From Wocania_A sp965224845 (GTDB lineage Bacteria > Bacteroidota > Bacteroidia > Flavobacteriales > Flavobacteriaceae): a stretch of 64,000 bases of DNA. The translations under genes were made by a program, and so were the position numbers. Below are positions 53,494 to 62,237 of the stretch, piece after piece. Location: positions 372,001-436,000 of the forward strand of contig CBDDAJ010000026.1 in assembly GCA_965224845.1 (NCBI GenBank), written 5' to 3'. Each line of letters opens with the position of its first letter. Positions within the stretch are counted from its first letter, which is position 1. The notes under the pieces were generated by a model. That model was not told the DNA's origin. It made no database searches and saw only the letters and a program-made list of their open reading frames with translations.

Positions 53494-54699
53494 TTATTTT
53501 AAATAAAAAGCTTCAATTAGCTTGTTTAATTTTATTAAGTTGTCTTCAAAAAACTCATTTTTAGTGCGTAACCAATTTATATAATCGATTAGCTTTTTTA
53601 TGTCTTCTTTTTTCTTTCCGGTTTTTGATGCTAATTTTCCTATAAATACTTCATTTAAAGTAGAAGTGTCTAGATTAAAATCGCTTCGAATGCGCTCTAA
53701 AAAATACGTTATTTTTTTATCTATTAAGTTTTTATGATCCTGAGTTTCGAAATATAAATTGGAAATCGTTTTAACAAAAGCTACGGTTGTATTTTGAAGA
53801 GGCTTTATAATTCTAATAATACGTTGTCGACGTTTGGCATTAAAAATCATAAATAAAATTCCAAAAATTAAAGCTGTATACCAGGCCCATTTAAAAGATA
53901 ATTGCTCTAAAAACCAGCTTAGGTTCGATTCTTTTTCAACATTTCCATCATATCCTGTTTGTATTTTTGAATACGAGTCGAAATACACATCATTTTCTGG
54001 TAAATAAGAAATAATACCTTCTACATATTGATATCTATCATCTTTTAAAAGGTTATAGTTGGTAAATGCTTTAGGTTCTAAATGCAGATATATCTTGCCT
54101 TTTCCAAAAGGCACCTCGATAAAATTTACATGTTTATAGTCTATTTTAGAATGCCCTAAAACTTTATAGTTTATGGTATCAAAATTAGAAAAATAATTGT
54201 CACCTTCATTTTTGTCAATAGCTATATCTCTTATGTTAAGGTATTTTAAAGACTGATATGAAATACTATCTTTTGTGTTTTCAATATAGTCAACATCAAA
54301 ACCTAATGTATCATGAATTTTTTGATTGAAGTAGTAATCTGATATAAAAAGCGTATTTCCCGAATCAACAAAATGTAATAATTCATCAATTGAATCGTCT
54401 TCTAAATAATCAGAGTTTCCAATAATAACAAAACTACCTTCAGCAATATGATCGCCATAACTATCTTCAGAATGTGCTTGTAAATAGCTAGCAGGTTGAT
54501 GATAAACTGTTCTAATTTTATGGTTTTTAAAAAGACTGGGGAGCTCTTTGTAAAATACACTTACGCCGTAAGGTTTATTACTTTTTTCGTTAAAAGATTC
54601 TTCCCAGTCAACTGTTCTTGTAGACTTTATGCCAAAAGTAATAGCAGCAGTAATAATTAAAGCAGCAATAATGAAAAGAATAGGTAGTGCTTTCTTCAT
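53494..54699 (-). CDS. DUF4350 membrane protein
   Basis: 401 residues: TM near the N-terminus (about 5-24), periplasmic domain with 'GVSVFYKELPSLFKNHKI' and 'FVIIGNSDYLEDDSIDELLHFVDSGNTLFISDYYF' style Rossmann-like pattern, a second TM (about 270-290), then a cytoplasmic helical tail. DUF4350 proteins always occur with MoxR and DUF58 genes. Abuts the DUF4129 gene by one base. Confidence 0.85.
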   Translation of the reverse strand: MKKALPILFIIAALIITAAITFGIKSTRTVDWEESFNEKSNKPYGVSVFYKELPSLFKNHKIRTVYHQPASYLQAHSEDSYGDHIAEGSFVIIGNSDYLEDDSIDELLHFVDSGNTLFISDYYFNQKIHDTLGFDVDYIENTKDSISYQSLKYLNIRDIAIDKNEGDNYFSNFDTINYKVLGHSKIDYKHVNFIEVPFGKGKIYLHLEPKAFTNYNLLKDDRYQYVEGIISYLPENDVYFDSYSKIQTGYDGNVEKESNLSWFLEQLSFKWAWYTALIFGILFMIFNAKRRQRIIRIIKPLQNTTVAFVKTISNLYFETQDHKNLIDKKITYFLERIRSDFNLDTSTLNEVFIGKLASKTGKKKEDIKKLIDYINWLRTKNEFFEDNLIKLNKLIEAFYLK

Positions 54700-55421
54700 T
54701 ATTTTACCTGGTTTAAAAGGGTTGCAAAATGATACCTGGCTTTGTTGTACTCGTCAAGGTTTAGAGGAAACTCGCCATACCAAATGTAATTGTATAGATA
54801 AGATATATAAGCAAATCTTTTACTGAATGGTTTTTTGCTTATTTCGTTTAAATATTCGGTGTTGGTTTTATCGTCTTCAAATTTTATATGATTTTTTAAA
54901 CTTAAATTTTTTAAAACCAGCAAATAATAATATCGAATAGCTAATCTGAAATTGTTGTCATTTTCAGCATTTTTAATAAGTGTATGTATATCGGCATTTT
55001 CAATATTCTCGGCGGTAATATCTTCGTAATCGATAAGCTTTCTGTTTTGTTTAGATGTAAATAAACCAGTTCCCCCTTCGTTTAGTAAAATATAAACTAA
55101 ATATATTACAGCAATTGCCAATGCTAAGTAAAATAACCAGGCAAAAGGGCCGAGGTTTATACTTAAACTATCTGAATTGTTACGCTCCTTTATTGATGGG
55201 TCGCCGTTTTTATAATCTTCATATTTGCCAGAACCGCCAGGGCTTTGTTTTACAACCTCTTTGCCTTCATAATTATATTTTCTGCTTGAATAACGCGTTT
55301 TAAAGTCGTCATCAAATTTTCGAATCTGTTGAGGTTCTTGAAACGTAGAATAACCTGAAGCATTTTGAGAATTTATAAAAACCAAAAGCAGAAAAATAAT
55401 ATGTAATCTTATTATTTTCAA
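54699..55421 (-). CDS. DUF4129 membrane protein
   Basis: 240 residues: signal/TM at 1-22, periplasmic segment, TM about 90-112, then the cytoplasmic DUF4129 domain with 'IRYYYLLVLKNLSLKNHIKF' and 'KTNTEYLNEI' (family: R-L-Y---L--L). Overlaps the spoIIM gene by 4 bases and DUF4350 by 1. Confidence 0.85.
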   Translation of the reverse strand: MKIIRLHIIFLLLVFINSQNASGYSTFQEPQQIRKFDDDFKTRYSSRKYNYEGKEVVKQSPGGSGKYEDYKNGDPSIKERNNSDSLSINLGPFAWLFYLALAIAVIYLVYILLNEGGTGLFTSKQNRKLIDYEDITAENIENADIHTLIKNAENDNNFRLAIRYYYLLVLKNLSLKNHIKFEDDKTNTEYLNEISKKPFSKRFAYISYLYNYIWYGEFPLNLDEYNKARYHFATLLNQVK

Positions 55422-56407
55422 ATAGAAGATTGATTTAACAGAGGTAATTGAGTAATTTCTTTTTGCACTTTAAAAGGGTAAATTAAATAATAGTAACTAA
55501 TTATGCCGAGTGTAATTAAAATAATTCCAACCGATAGCCAATGGGGCATAATATTAGAATAGCGTGTTACGAATCCTTCTAAAAAGCCCGCAAAGAAAGT
55601 AAAAGGAAAAGTGCTTATTAAAATTTTTACACCTGTTTTAGCACCATGTTTAAAAGAGGTGTACCTTGAGTGTGTACCAGGAAACAAAATACTGGCCCCT
55701 AAAATTAATCCAGCAGCACATTCAATAACAATAGCGAAAATTTCCATGGAGCCATGAATCCAAATGCCTCGAACGCTTTCCCAAAATACTTCTTTTTCGT
55801 AAAAGAAATACTGAAACGAACCTAGCATAATACAATTTTTAAACATAATGTAAAGTGTACCAATACCACCAAAAACTCCCAAGACAAAAGCAATAATACC
55901 AACTCTTAAATTGTTTATGGTAATGCCAATAAAACTCCCCCAATTACTACCACTTTTATAAACTGCAACCGGGTCGCCAGCCTCAATATTTTCTATAGAC
56001 ATGTTTACATAATTATCTCCTAAAACCGAGCGCACAAACTCTCCATCATTTGCAGCAGAAATCACACCAATAAAGGTGAAAGCAAAAAATATGATAAATG
56101 CGATGTAAATAAATTTTCGATATTGATAACAAATTAATGGGACTTCGGTTTTCCAAAATTCAATAAATCGGTTTGTGTTTTCGCGTTTGGTCTTATAAAT
56201 TTTTTGAAAGGCTTTGGCTGCTAGCTGATTTAAGTATACAATTACTTTACTTTTAGGGTAATAGGTTTGCGCATAAGCTAAATCGTTAATTAAATGAATG
56301 TATTGAGAGGCAAGCTCGTCAGGATCTTTAAAGTCATTATTAAAAATAGCGGTCTCAAAACTCAGCCATTTTTCTTTATTTTGTTTGATGAATGAAACTT
56401 CCCTCAT
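55418..56407 (-). CDS. SpoIIM-like (DUF95) membrane protein
   Basis: 329 residues. Cytoplasmic N-terminus, then six or so TM segments; 'NNLRVGIIAFVLGVFGGIGTLYIMFKNCIMLG' and 'RGIWIHGSMEIFAIVIECAAGLILG' are DUF95 blocks, with 'HGSMEI' the most conserved. First gene of the five-gene run; divergent from the RDD gene with a 156-bp gap. The name comes from the sporulation homologue; this organism does not sporulate. Confidence 0.9.
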   Translation of the reverse strand: MREVSFIKQNKEKWLSFETAIFNNDFKDPDELASQYIHLINDLAYAQTYYPKSKVIVYLNQLAAKAFQKIYKTKRENTNRFIEFWKTEVPLICYQYRKFIYIAFIIFFAFTFIGVISAANDGEFVRSVLGDNYVNMSIENIEAGDPVAVYKSGSNWGSFIGITINNLRVGIIAFVLGVFGGIGTLYIMFKNCIMLGSFQYFFYEKEVFWESVRGIWIHGSMEIFAIVIECAAGLILGASILFPGTHSRYTSFKHGAKTGVKILISTFPFTFFAGFLEGFVTRYSNIMPHWLSVGIILITLGIISYYYLIYPFKVQKEITQLPLLNQSSI

Positions 56408-56563
56408 ATATTTCTTCTGTAAAAAACTAAATGTTGTAATTTTTTAAATGCAAAATTTAGTTTTACCTCAGTAACCAACTTTGTTAATCCAAGTCATTTT
56501 TCTTTTGTTTTTGTTAATTTTCAAAAGAAAAATTCATGTATTTTTGATAAATTAAAATATAAA

Positions 56564-57283
56564 ATGTCAGAGTTACAAATTAACACGACCCAAAATGTAA
56601 AAATAAAATTCACAGCAGCAGGAGCAGGTGAGCGTTTATTAGCATTTATAATAGATACAGCCATTAAAATTGGTTATTTGTTGGTTTTAAATTGGATCTT
56701 TGGTGTTTTTGAAAACATGGACGAATGGTCTCAAATAGCTATAAACACAGTATTGAGCTTCCCAGTAATGTTTTACACCTTAGTATTGGAGTCGCTATTA
56801 GAAGGACAAACCATTGGTAAGCGGGCTTTAAAAATTAGAGTTGTAAAAATTGATGGTTATCAAGCATCGTTAGCAGATTATGTGGTACGTTGGTTTTTTA
56901 GAATAGTAGATATTTATATTTTCGGACTAGGCTTTTTTGTAATCATGTTTAGCAAGAAGCAGCAACGATTGGGCGATATGGTAGCAGGAACTGCTGTTAT
57001 AGCGCTAAAAGATCAGGTTAATATAAGCCATACTATTTTAGAAAATTTAAAAACAGATTATAAGCCAACCTATCCAAATGTTATTAAATTGTCTGATAAT
57101 GATGCACGAATTATAAAAGATACGTTTACCGTAGCAAAAGCATCTAAGGATTATCAAACTTTAATTAAGCTAAGAAACAAATTAATAGAAGTTGTTGAAA
57201 TTAAAAACGTAAAGCAAAAAACAGATATTGAGTTTATTGATGTTATTTTGAAAGATTATAATTTTTATACTCAAGATATGTAA
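56564..57283 (+). CDS. RDD-family membrane protein
   Basis: 239 residues; RDD domain with 'AGAGERLLAFIIDTAIKIGYLL' (the R...D pattern) and 'GQTIGKRALKIRVVKIDG', three TM segments (about 28-160), then a cytoplasmic helical tail. RDD genes commonly flank SpoIIM genes; the pair is divergent here and probably works with the same membrane complex. Upstream region includes ATTTTTGATAAATT, not a clear promoter. Confidence 0.9.
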   Translation: MSELQINTTQNVKIKFTAAGAGERLLAFIIDTAIKIGYLLVLNWIFGVFENMDEWSQIAINTVLSFPVMFYTLVLESLLEGQTIGKRALKIRVVKIDGYQASLADYVVRWFFRIVDIYIFGLGFFVIMFSKKQQRLGDMVAGTAVIALKDQVNISHTILENLKTDYKPTYPNVIKLSDNDARIIKDTFTVAKASKDYQTLIKLRNKLIEVVEIKNVKQKTDIEFIDVILKDYNFYTQDM

Positions 57284-57323
57284 GCAGAGAGCCAATTTTG
57301 TGAAACCAAATAGTGTGAATCGC

Positions 57324-57430
57324 TTACCCTGAGTTTATCGAAGGGTCTGTTATTAAAAAAGTGAGAGGATTATTCATTTATCCTGAGCGACTTGTGCTGA
57401 GCGTAGTCGAAGTAAATCGAAGGATCTATT
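57324..57430. repeat. Two CCTGAG...GAAGGA(T) palindromic repeats
   Basis: CCCTGAGTTTATCGAAGGGT (57328-57347) and a longer ATCCTGAGCG...CGAAGGATC unit (57379-57427) lie within the 214-bp gap between the RDD and TRIC genes. Both are of the CCCTGAGxxxGTCGAAGGG palindrome type known from many bacterial intergenic regions. Confidence 0.7.
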
Positions 57431-57497
57431 AATTGTTATAAGTTGCAAATTGTTTATTAAAAGAACATCAACCAAAAGGTATTATTTAATTTAAAAT

Positions 57498-58100
57498 ATG
57501 TTTTATACCATAGATATTTTAGGGACCATCGCTTTTGCTATTTCGGGTGTACTTGTTGCTATTAGTAAAAAAATGGATTTATTCGGAATTCTAATTATTG
57601 CTTTTGTAACGGCAGTAGGAGGTGGTACGCTTCGCGATTTACTTATTGGAGAAACACCGGTAAGCTGGATGAAAGACATGACCTTTACGTATACCATTAT
57701 TGCTTCGGCAATTTTTGCTATCATCTTCAGAAGCAAGATAAGTTACCTTAGAACCTCACTTTTTTTGTTTGATACTATTGGTATTGGGTTGTATACGGTT
57801 GTAGGTGTAGATAAAGGAATCAATGCAGGGTTGCACCCCATAATTTGCATAGCTTTGGGAACCATGACTGCCAGTTTCGGAGGTGTGATTAGAGATATTT
57901 TATGTAACGAAATACCAGTTATTTTTAGAAAAGAAATATATGCGACAGCCTGTATTCTTGGAGGGGTAACCTACTTTTTGCTAAGCGAATTACCAATAGA
58001 GAACAATTTAGTTTTTATAATTGCAGGCTTAGTTGTAATTCTTACAAGATTATTGGCGGTAAAGTTTAAAATTGCCTTACCGACTCTATATAAAAATTAA
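57498..58100 (+). CDS. TRIC-type (UPF0126/YicG) cation channel protein
   Basis: 200 residues with seven TM segments in two similar halves; the pore motif 'AVGGGTLRDLLIG' (about 41-53) and its second-half counterpart 'ASFGGVIRDILCNEIPV' match prokaryotic TRIC channels, which pass K+ or Na+. Alone; a hairpin terminator follows at 58203. Confidence 0.92.
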   Translation: MFYTIDILGTIAFAISGVLVAISKKMDLFGILIIAFVTAVGGGTLRDLLIGETPVSWMKDMTFTYTIIASAIFAIIFRSKISYLRTSLFLFDTIGIGLYTVVGVDKGINAGLHPIICIALGTMTASFGGVIRDILCNEIPVIFRKEIYATACILGGVTYFLLSELPIENNLVFIIAGLVVILTRLLAVKFKIALPTLYKN

Positions 58101-58202
58101 TTCTTTTTGAGCCTTACTTATTGTAGCCCTTTGGCTGTGCTTTGCTCGGTAACCGGAAAAGTCGAACCTGCCATCAATCTCTACGTGAAACCATCTCAAA
58201 AT

Positions 58203-58230
58203 AAAAGCCATGCTTTTTTGCATGGCCTTT
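58203..58230 (-). terminator. Terminator after the M3 peptidase gene
   Basis: GCCATGC/GCATGGC stem around six bases, followed on the minus strand by TTTTATTTT. Located between the converging TRIC and M3 genes. Confidence 0.65.
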
Positions 58231-58270
58231 ACTAGATAATCGAGGCTAAATATGTTTTGTGTATGAATGC

Positions 58271-60430
58271 CTAGTTGTTAGGTACAGGAAAACCTCTGTC
58301 TCTTAATAATGCTTCTATTTTAGCATCGCGGCCTCTAAATTTTCTAAAGGCTTCAGCAGGATCCATAGCGTTTCTTGGCGCAAATAAATACCTTACTAAT
58401 TTATTAGCTAAATCCTTATCATAAAAGCCACCGGGAGCTTCTTTAAATGCTTCGGAGGCATCACTTGTTAAAACATCAGCCCACATATAACCGTAATATG
58501 CTGTGGCGTAACCTTCACTGGAAAAAACATGTCCAAAATGTGGCGTTCTGTGGCGCATTGGTAATTCTTTTGGCATTTTTAATGCTGCCAATGTTTCACG
58601 TTCAAATTTATCGATATCAATGTTTGTTGGGTCTGCCAGGTGTAATTTCATATCCATAATGGCAGATGCTAAATACTCAGTAGTAGCAAAGCCTTGATTA
58701 AAAGTAGATGCTTTCTTTATTTTTTTTATTAAATCTGCAGGAATAGGTTTTCCTGTTTTATAATGCACTAAAAATTGATTAATCACTTCATCTGTAGATA
58801 GCCATCGCTCTAATAATTGGCTTTGAAATTCGGTATAATCTCTAACACCCCCATTTAAGGTTGGATATTTAACCTTAGATGAAAAAAAGTGTAAAGCGTG
58901 TCCAAACTCATGAAAAAAGGTATTGGCGTCGTCCCAAGAGACTAAAACAGCCTCTCCAGGTGCCGCTTTTACAAAGTTAGAATTGTTTGAAGCTAGCACA
59001 TTTGTTTTTCCATCATAGGTGGTGTGGCTTCTATAAGTTGTTGCCCAGGCACCCGATCGTTTTCCTTCGCGGGCAAAAGGATCTAAATACCACAAGCCAA
59101 TATGTGCACCAGAATCTTTATCGGTTACTTCCCAGACTTTTACATCAGAATGAAATACAGGGACGCTACCTTCTTTTACTGGTGTGAATTTATAATTAAA
59201 CAGGCGATCAGCCGTATAAAACAAGGCTTCAGTTAACTTGTCTAATTGTAAGTATTGTTTAACTTCATCACTATCTAAATCGTATTTCTTCTTACGTACT
59301 TTTTCAGCATAATACCTGTAATCCCAAGGTTCAATAGTAATGTTATCCCCATTTGCGTTTGCTAAAGCTTGCATATCTGCTACTTCTTCTGCAACACGCT
59401 CAATAGCTGCTGGCCAAACAGCATTCATTAACGCCATAGCGTTTTCCGGGTTCTTAGCCATACGATCTTGTAATCTCCAGTCTGCATAATTATCATAACC
59501 CAATAAGCCAACACGCTCCTTACGTAGTTTTAAAATTTTAGCTATAATGTTGTTGTTGTCGTATTCATCGCCATTATCCCCGCGAGAGTAATAATTGGTC
59601 CATACTTTTTTACGTAGTTCACGTTCTGTAGAATACCTTAAAAACGGATCCATTGAAGAACGTGTGTTGGTAATAGCATACTTGCCATCTTGTCCTTTAT
59701 CAGTAGCAATTTTAGCAGCAGATTTTATAAAACCTTCGCTTAAGCCAGCTAACTGATCTTTGGTTAAATAAGTAACGTAGTTCTCTTCATCGTGTAATAC
59801 ATTGTTAGAAAAATTATTGTAAAGACTAGATAGTTCTTTGTTTATTTCGGCATAGCGTTTCTTTTTTTCTGCATCAAGATTGGCACCATTCATTTCAAAA
59901 CGCTTATAAATTAAATCAACAACACGTTGTTGTTCTGCGTCTAAAGGTGTTTTTTGTGAGGCTTCATAAACCGCTTTGATACGTTTAAATAGTTTTTCGT
60001 TTTGAGATATTTTAGATCTGTATTCAGATATTTTAGGCGTCAATACGCCTCTCACTTTTCTAAATTCCGGAGAACTCATATTACTACTTAAAATGCCATA
60101 ATAAGTAAATACTCTGGTCAATGCTTTTCCAGAGCGTTCCATTTCTGCAATCGTATTTTCAAAAGTTGGCGATTCAGTATTATTTGCAATGGCATCAATA
60201 TCTTCTAAGCTTAATTCCATACCAACCTCAACGGCTTCTTTAATGTCTTTAACTTTCATCTTGTCAAAAGCAGGAACCCCTTCATACAACCCGGTCCATT
60301 CTTGAAGTAATATGTTATTGTTCATAGACAATGTGTCTTTTTTTGAGTTTGTTTTAGTGTCTTTTTTACAGCTAAAAGCTGAAAGTAACACAAAAAAAAC
60401 TAAAGGTTTAATAAGTGTTTTAGTATTCAT
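58271..60430 (-). CDS. M3-family peptidyl-dipeptidase, lipoprotein
   Basis: 719 residues. Lipoprotein signal with Cys about 21 (VLLSAFSCKKD). Zinc site HEFGHALH (about 505-512) with the distal Glu in 'RDYTEFQSQLLERW'; 'RFRGRDAKIEALLRDRGF' closes the domain. Matches Dcp/oligopeptidase A. As an exported enzyme it should degrade small peptides in the periplasm. Alone on its strand. Confidence 0.95.
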   Translation of the reverse strand: MNTKTLIKPLVFFVLLSAFSCKKDTKTNSKKDTLSMNNNILLQEWTGLYEGVPAFDKMKVKDIKEAVEVGMELSLEDIDAIANNTESPTFENTIAEMERSGKALTRVFTYYGILSSNMSSPEFRKVRGVLTPKISEYRSKISQNEKLFKRIKAVYEASQKTPLDAEQQRVVDLIYKRFEMNGANLDAEKKKRYAEINKELSSLYNNFSNNVLHDEENYVTYLTKDQLAGLSEGFIKSAAKIATDKGQDGKYAITNTRSSMDPFLRYSTERELRKKVWTNYYSRGDNGDEYDNNNIIAKILKLRKERVGLLGYDNYADWRLQDRMAKNPENAMALMNAVWPAAIERVAEEVADMQALANANGDNITIEPWDYRYYAEKVRKKKYDLDSDEVKQYLQLDKLTEALFYTADRLFNYKFTPVKEGSVPVFHSDVKVWEVTDKDSGAHIGLWYLDPFAREGKRSGAWATTYRSHTTYDGKTNVLASNNSNFVKAAPGEAVLVSWDDANTFFHEFGHALHFFSSKVKYPTLNGGVRDYTEFQSQLLERWLSTDEVINQFLVHYKTGKPIPADLIKKIKKASTFNQGFATTEYLASAIMDMKLHLADPTNIDIDKFERETLAALKMPKELPMRHRTPHFGHVFSSEGYATAYYGYMWADVLTSDASEAFKEAPGGFYDKDLANKLVRYLFAPRNAMDPAEAFRKFRGRDAKIEALLRDRGFPVPNN

Positions 60431-60558
60431 TTTTAGTTTGAGTTTTTTAAGTTTTGTAAGGTATTGAAATAACTTATATTTTTTTATAATATTAAGTTAA
60501 AAGAAGGCTCAACTTCTTAAGCAGAGTGAGTTAAAAGTTAGCTTTCTATAAGGCTTGA

Positions 60559-61263
60559 TCAATCTATAATTTCCACATTACGGATGTAGATGTTGTTTAA
60601 AGGCCAATCGGCTTCATCGGTTTCAACAGCTGCAATTTTGTCTACAACATCCATACCTTTAATAACTTTACCAAAAACAGTGTAATCGCCATCTAAAAAA
60701 TGAGCACCACCACGTTGTTGTACAATGAAAAACTCAAAAGGCGATGCCAATTTATGTGGGTTATCAATTTCACTACTGGGCATCGATATAACACCTCTAT
60801 CGTGTTTAAATCCTTTTTTTGTATCAGTTGGTAATAGGTACCTTCCAATATTAACACGTTTTTTACCCGTTTTTCTATCGTCGCTATTGCCCGCTTGTAC
60901 TATAAAATTATCAATGGCCCGATAAAATTGAGTGCCGTTAAAATACTTTTGCTTAGTTAAGAATATAAAATTTGAGCGATGAAATTTTGTTTCGTTAAAT
61001 AATAAAATATCAATTGTTCCAAAATCTGTAGTGATGCGTACTTTGTTTTCTTTATTGTGTTTATCGTATTCTAAAAAAAAATGCATTGCATTTTTAGAGT
61101 TCAGCTTAGGAAACTCACGTTCGCCTTTTGTTATAGCATCTTGCTTAACCTCTTTTTTTGTAGAAATTAACTCCGGATTTACTGGAGTATTTTTCTTTTT
61201 AGATTGTTTATCTTCACAATTCAAAAAAAGCAAAAAAAGTAAAAAGAATAATTTAAAGCGCAT
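60559..61263 (-). CDS. Cyclophilin-type peptidyl-prolyl isomerase, lipoprotein
   Basis: 234 residues; lipoprotein signal (FLLFLNCEDK, Cys about 16), then the cyclophilin domain with 'FHRSNFIFLTKQKYFNGTQFYRAIDNFIVQAG' (shortened: FNGTQFYRAIDNFIVQAG), 'RGVISMPSSEIDNPH' and 'HFLDGDYTVFGKVIKGMDV'. Folds envelope proteins at prolines. Active-site Arg in FYRAI is present. Confidence 0.94.
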   Translation of the reverse strand: MRFKLFFLLFLLFLNCEDKQSKKKNTPVNPELISTKKEVKQDAITKGEREFPKLNSKNAMHFFLEYDKHNKENKVRITTDFGTIDILLFNETKFHRSNFIFLTKQKYFNGTQFYRAIDNFIVQAGNSDDRKTGKKRVNIGRYLLPTDTKKGFKHDRGVISMPSSEIDNPHKLASPFEFFIVQQRGGAHFLDGDYTVFGKVIKGMDVVDKIAAVETDEADWPLNNIYIRNVEIID

Positions 61264-61307
61264 TTAAATAAATTTTTAATCGATATCAAAAATAAATAAT
61301 TCAATTA

Positions 61308-62180
61308 ATGTTTTATGTATCAATCAATAAAAAGCAAATCTTTTTTTTAAGTACTACTATCTTTTTTGCATTACAAAATTTTGCTCAAACTATGGAGGTC
61401 ATAAATTTATGGAAAATGCAGGTGCCCAACGAAACAAATGAAAAGCACCATGCTATTCAAACTTCTGATACTAGTAACAATGTTATTAGGCTGACACGTG
61501 TTACTAATCCGATTTTGGAAGTTTATAAACCGGAAATAACAAAAAATAATGGGGCGGGTATTATTATTTGCCCTGGTGGTGGTTATCAAATTTTAGCAAT
61601 TGATTTAGAAGGACGCGAAATTGCAAAATGGCTGAATACATTAGGGTTTACGGCATTTGTATTGCAGTATAGGGTTCCCGAAAATCGTTTAGGAGCGCTA
61701 AATGATGTTCAGAGAGCCATTAGAATGGTGAGGAGCAAAGCAAAAGATTATAGCTGTAATCCGGAAAAAATTGGCGTTTTAGGGTTTTCAGCAGGGGGAA
61801 GTTTATCAGCAAGGGCAGCTACTAGTTTTAATAAAGATACTTATACAAAATCAGATACCATTGATGAAAAGTCTAGTAAACCAAATTTTGTGGTTCTTAT
61901 TTATCCAGCTTATTTAAATTCGGGTAAAAATAATACCATCTCACCCGAGTTGTCGATTACAGATCAAACACCCCCAATGTTTATATTTGCAACTGCCGAT
62001 GACCCCTATTCAAACCAGGGTGTTTTGGTTTTATCTAAGGCTCTTATACAGGCCAAAAGACCAGTTGAATTACATGTGTTACCATCAGGTGGGCATGGAT
62101 ATGGACTAAGAAAAGGAAATATAGCTGCAGAAACATGGCCGGTTTTAGCAAAAAAATGGCTGAAAGATATTATTAGATAG
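61308..62180 (+). CDS. Secreted alpha/beta-hydrolase (acetyl-esterase-like)
   Basis: 290 residues with signal peptide (about 5-26). 'GIIICPGGGYQILAIDLEG' oxyanion region, nucleophile in 'GVLGFSAGGSLSARAA', 'PMFIFATADDPYS' with Asp, and 'LPSGGHGYGLRKG' with His. Matches xylan/polysaccharide acetylesterase-like hydrolases. Directly upstream of a sulfatase (57-bp gap), which suggests shared work on a substituted algal polysaccharide. Confidence 0.9.
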   Translation: MFYVSINKKQIFFLSTTIFFALQNFAQTMEVINLWKMQVPNETNEKHHAIQTSDTSNNVIRLTRVTNPILEVYKPEITKNNGAGIIICPGGGYQILAIDLEGREIAKWLNTLGFTAFVLQYRVPENRLGALNDVQRAIRMVRSKAKDYSCNPEKIGVLGFSAGGSLSARAATSFNKDTYTKSDTIDEKSSKPNFVVLIYPAYLNSGKNNTISPELSITDQTPPMFIFATADDPYSNQGVLVLSKALIQAKRPVELHVLPSGGHGYGLRKGNIAAETWPVLAKKWLKDIIR

Positions 62181-62237
62181 ATACTTTATATTTAGAATCA
62201 ATTTTGAGACTCTTTAATATATTTTTAGAATAAAAAG

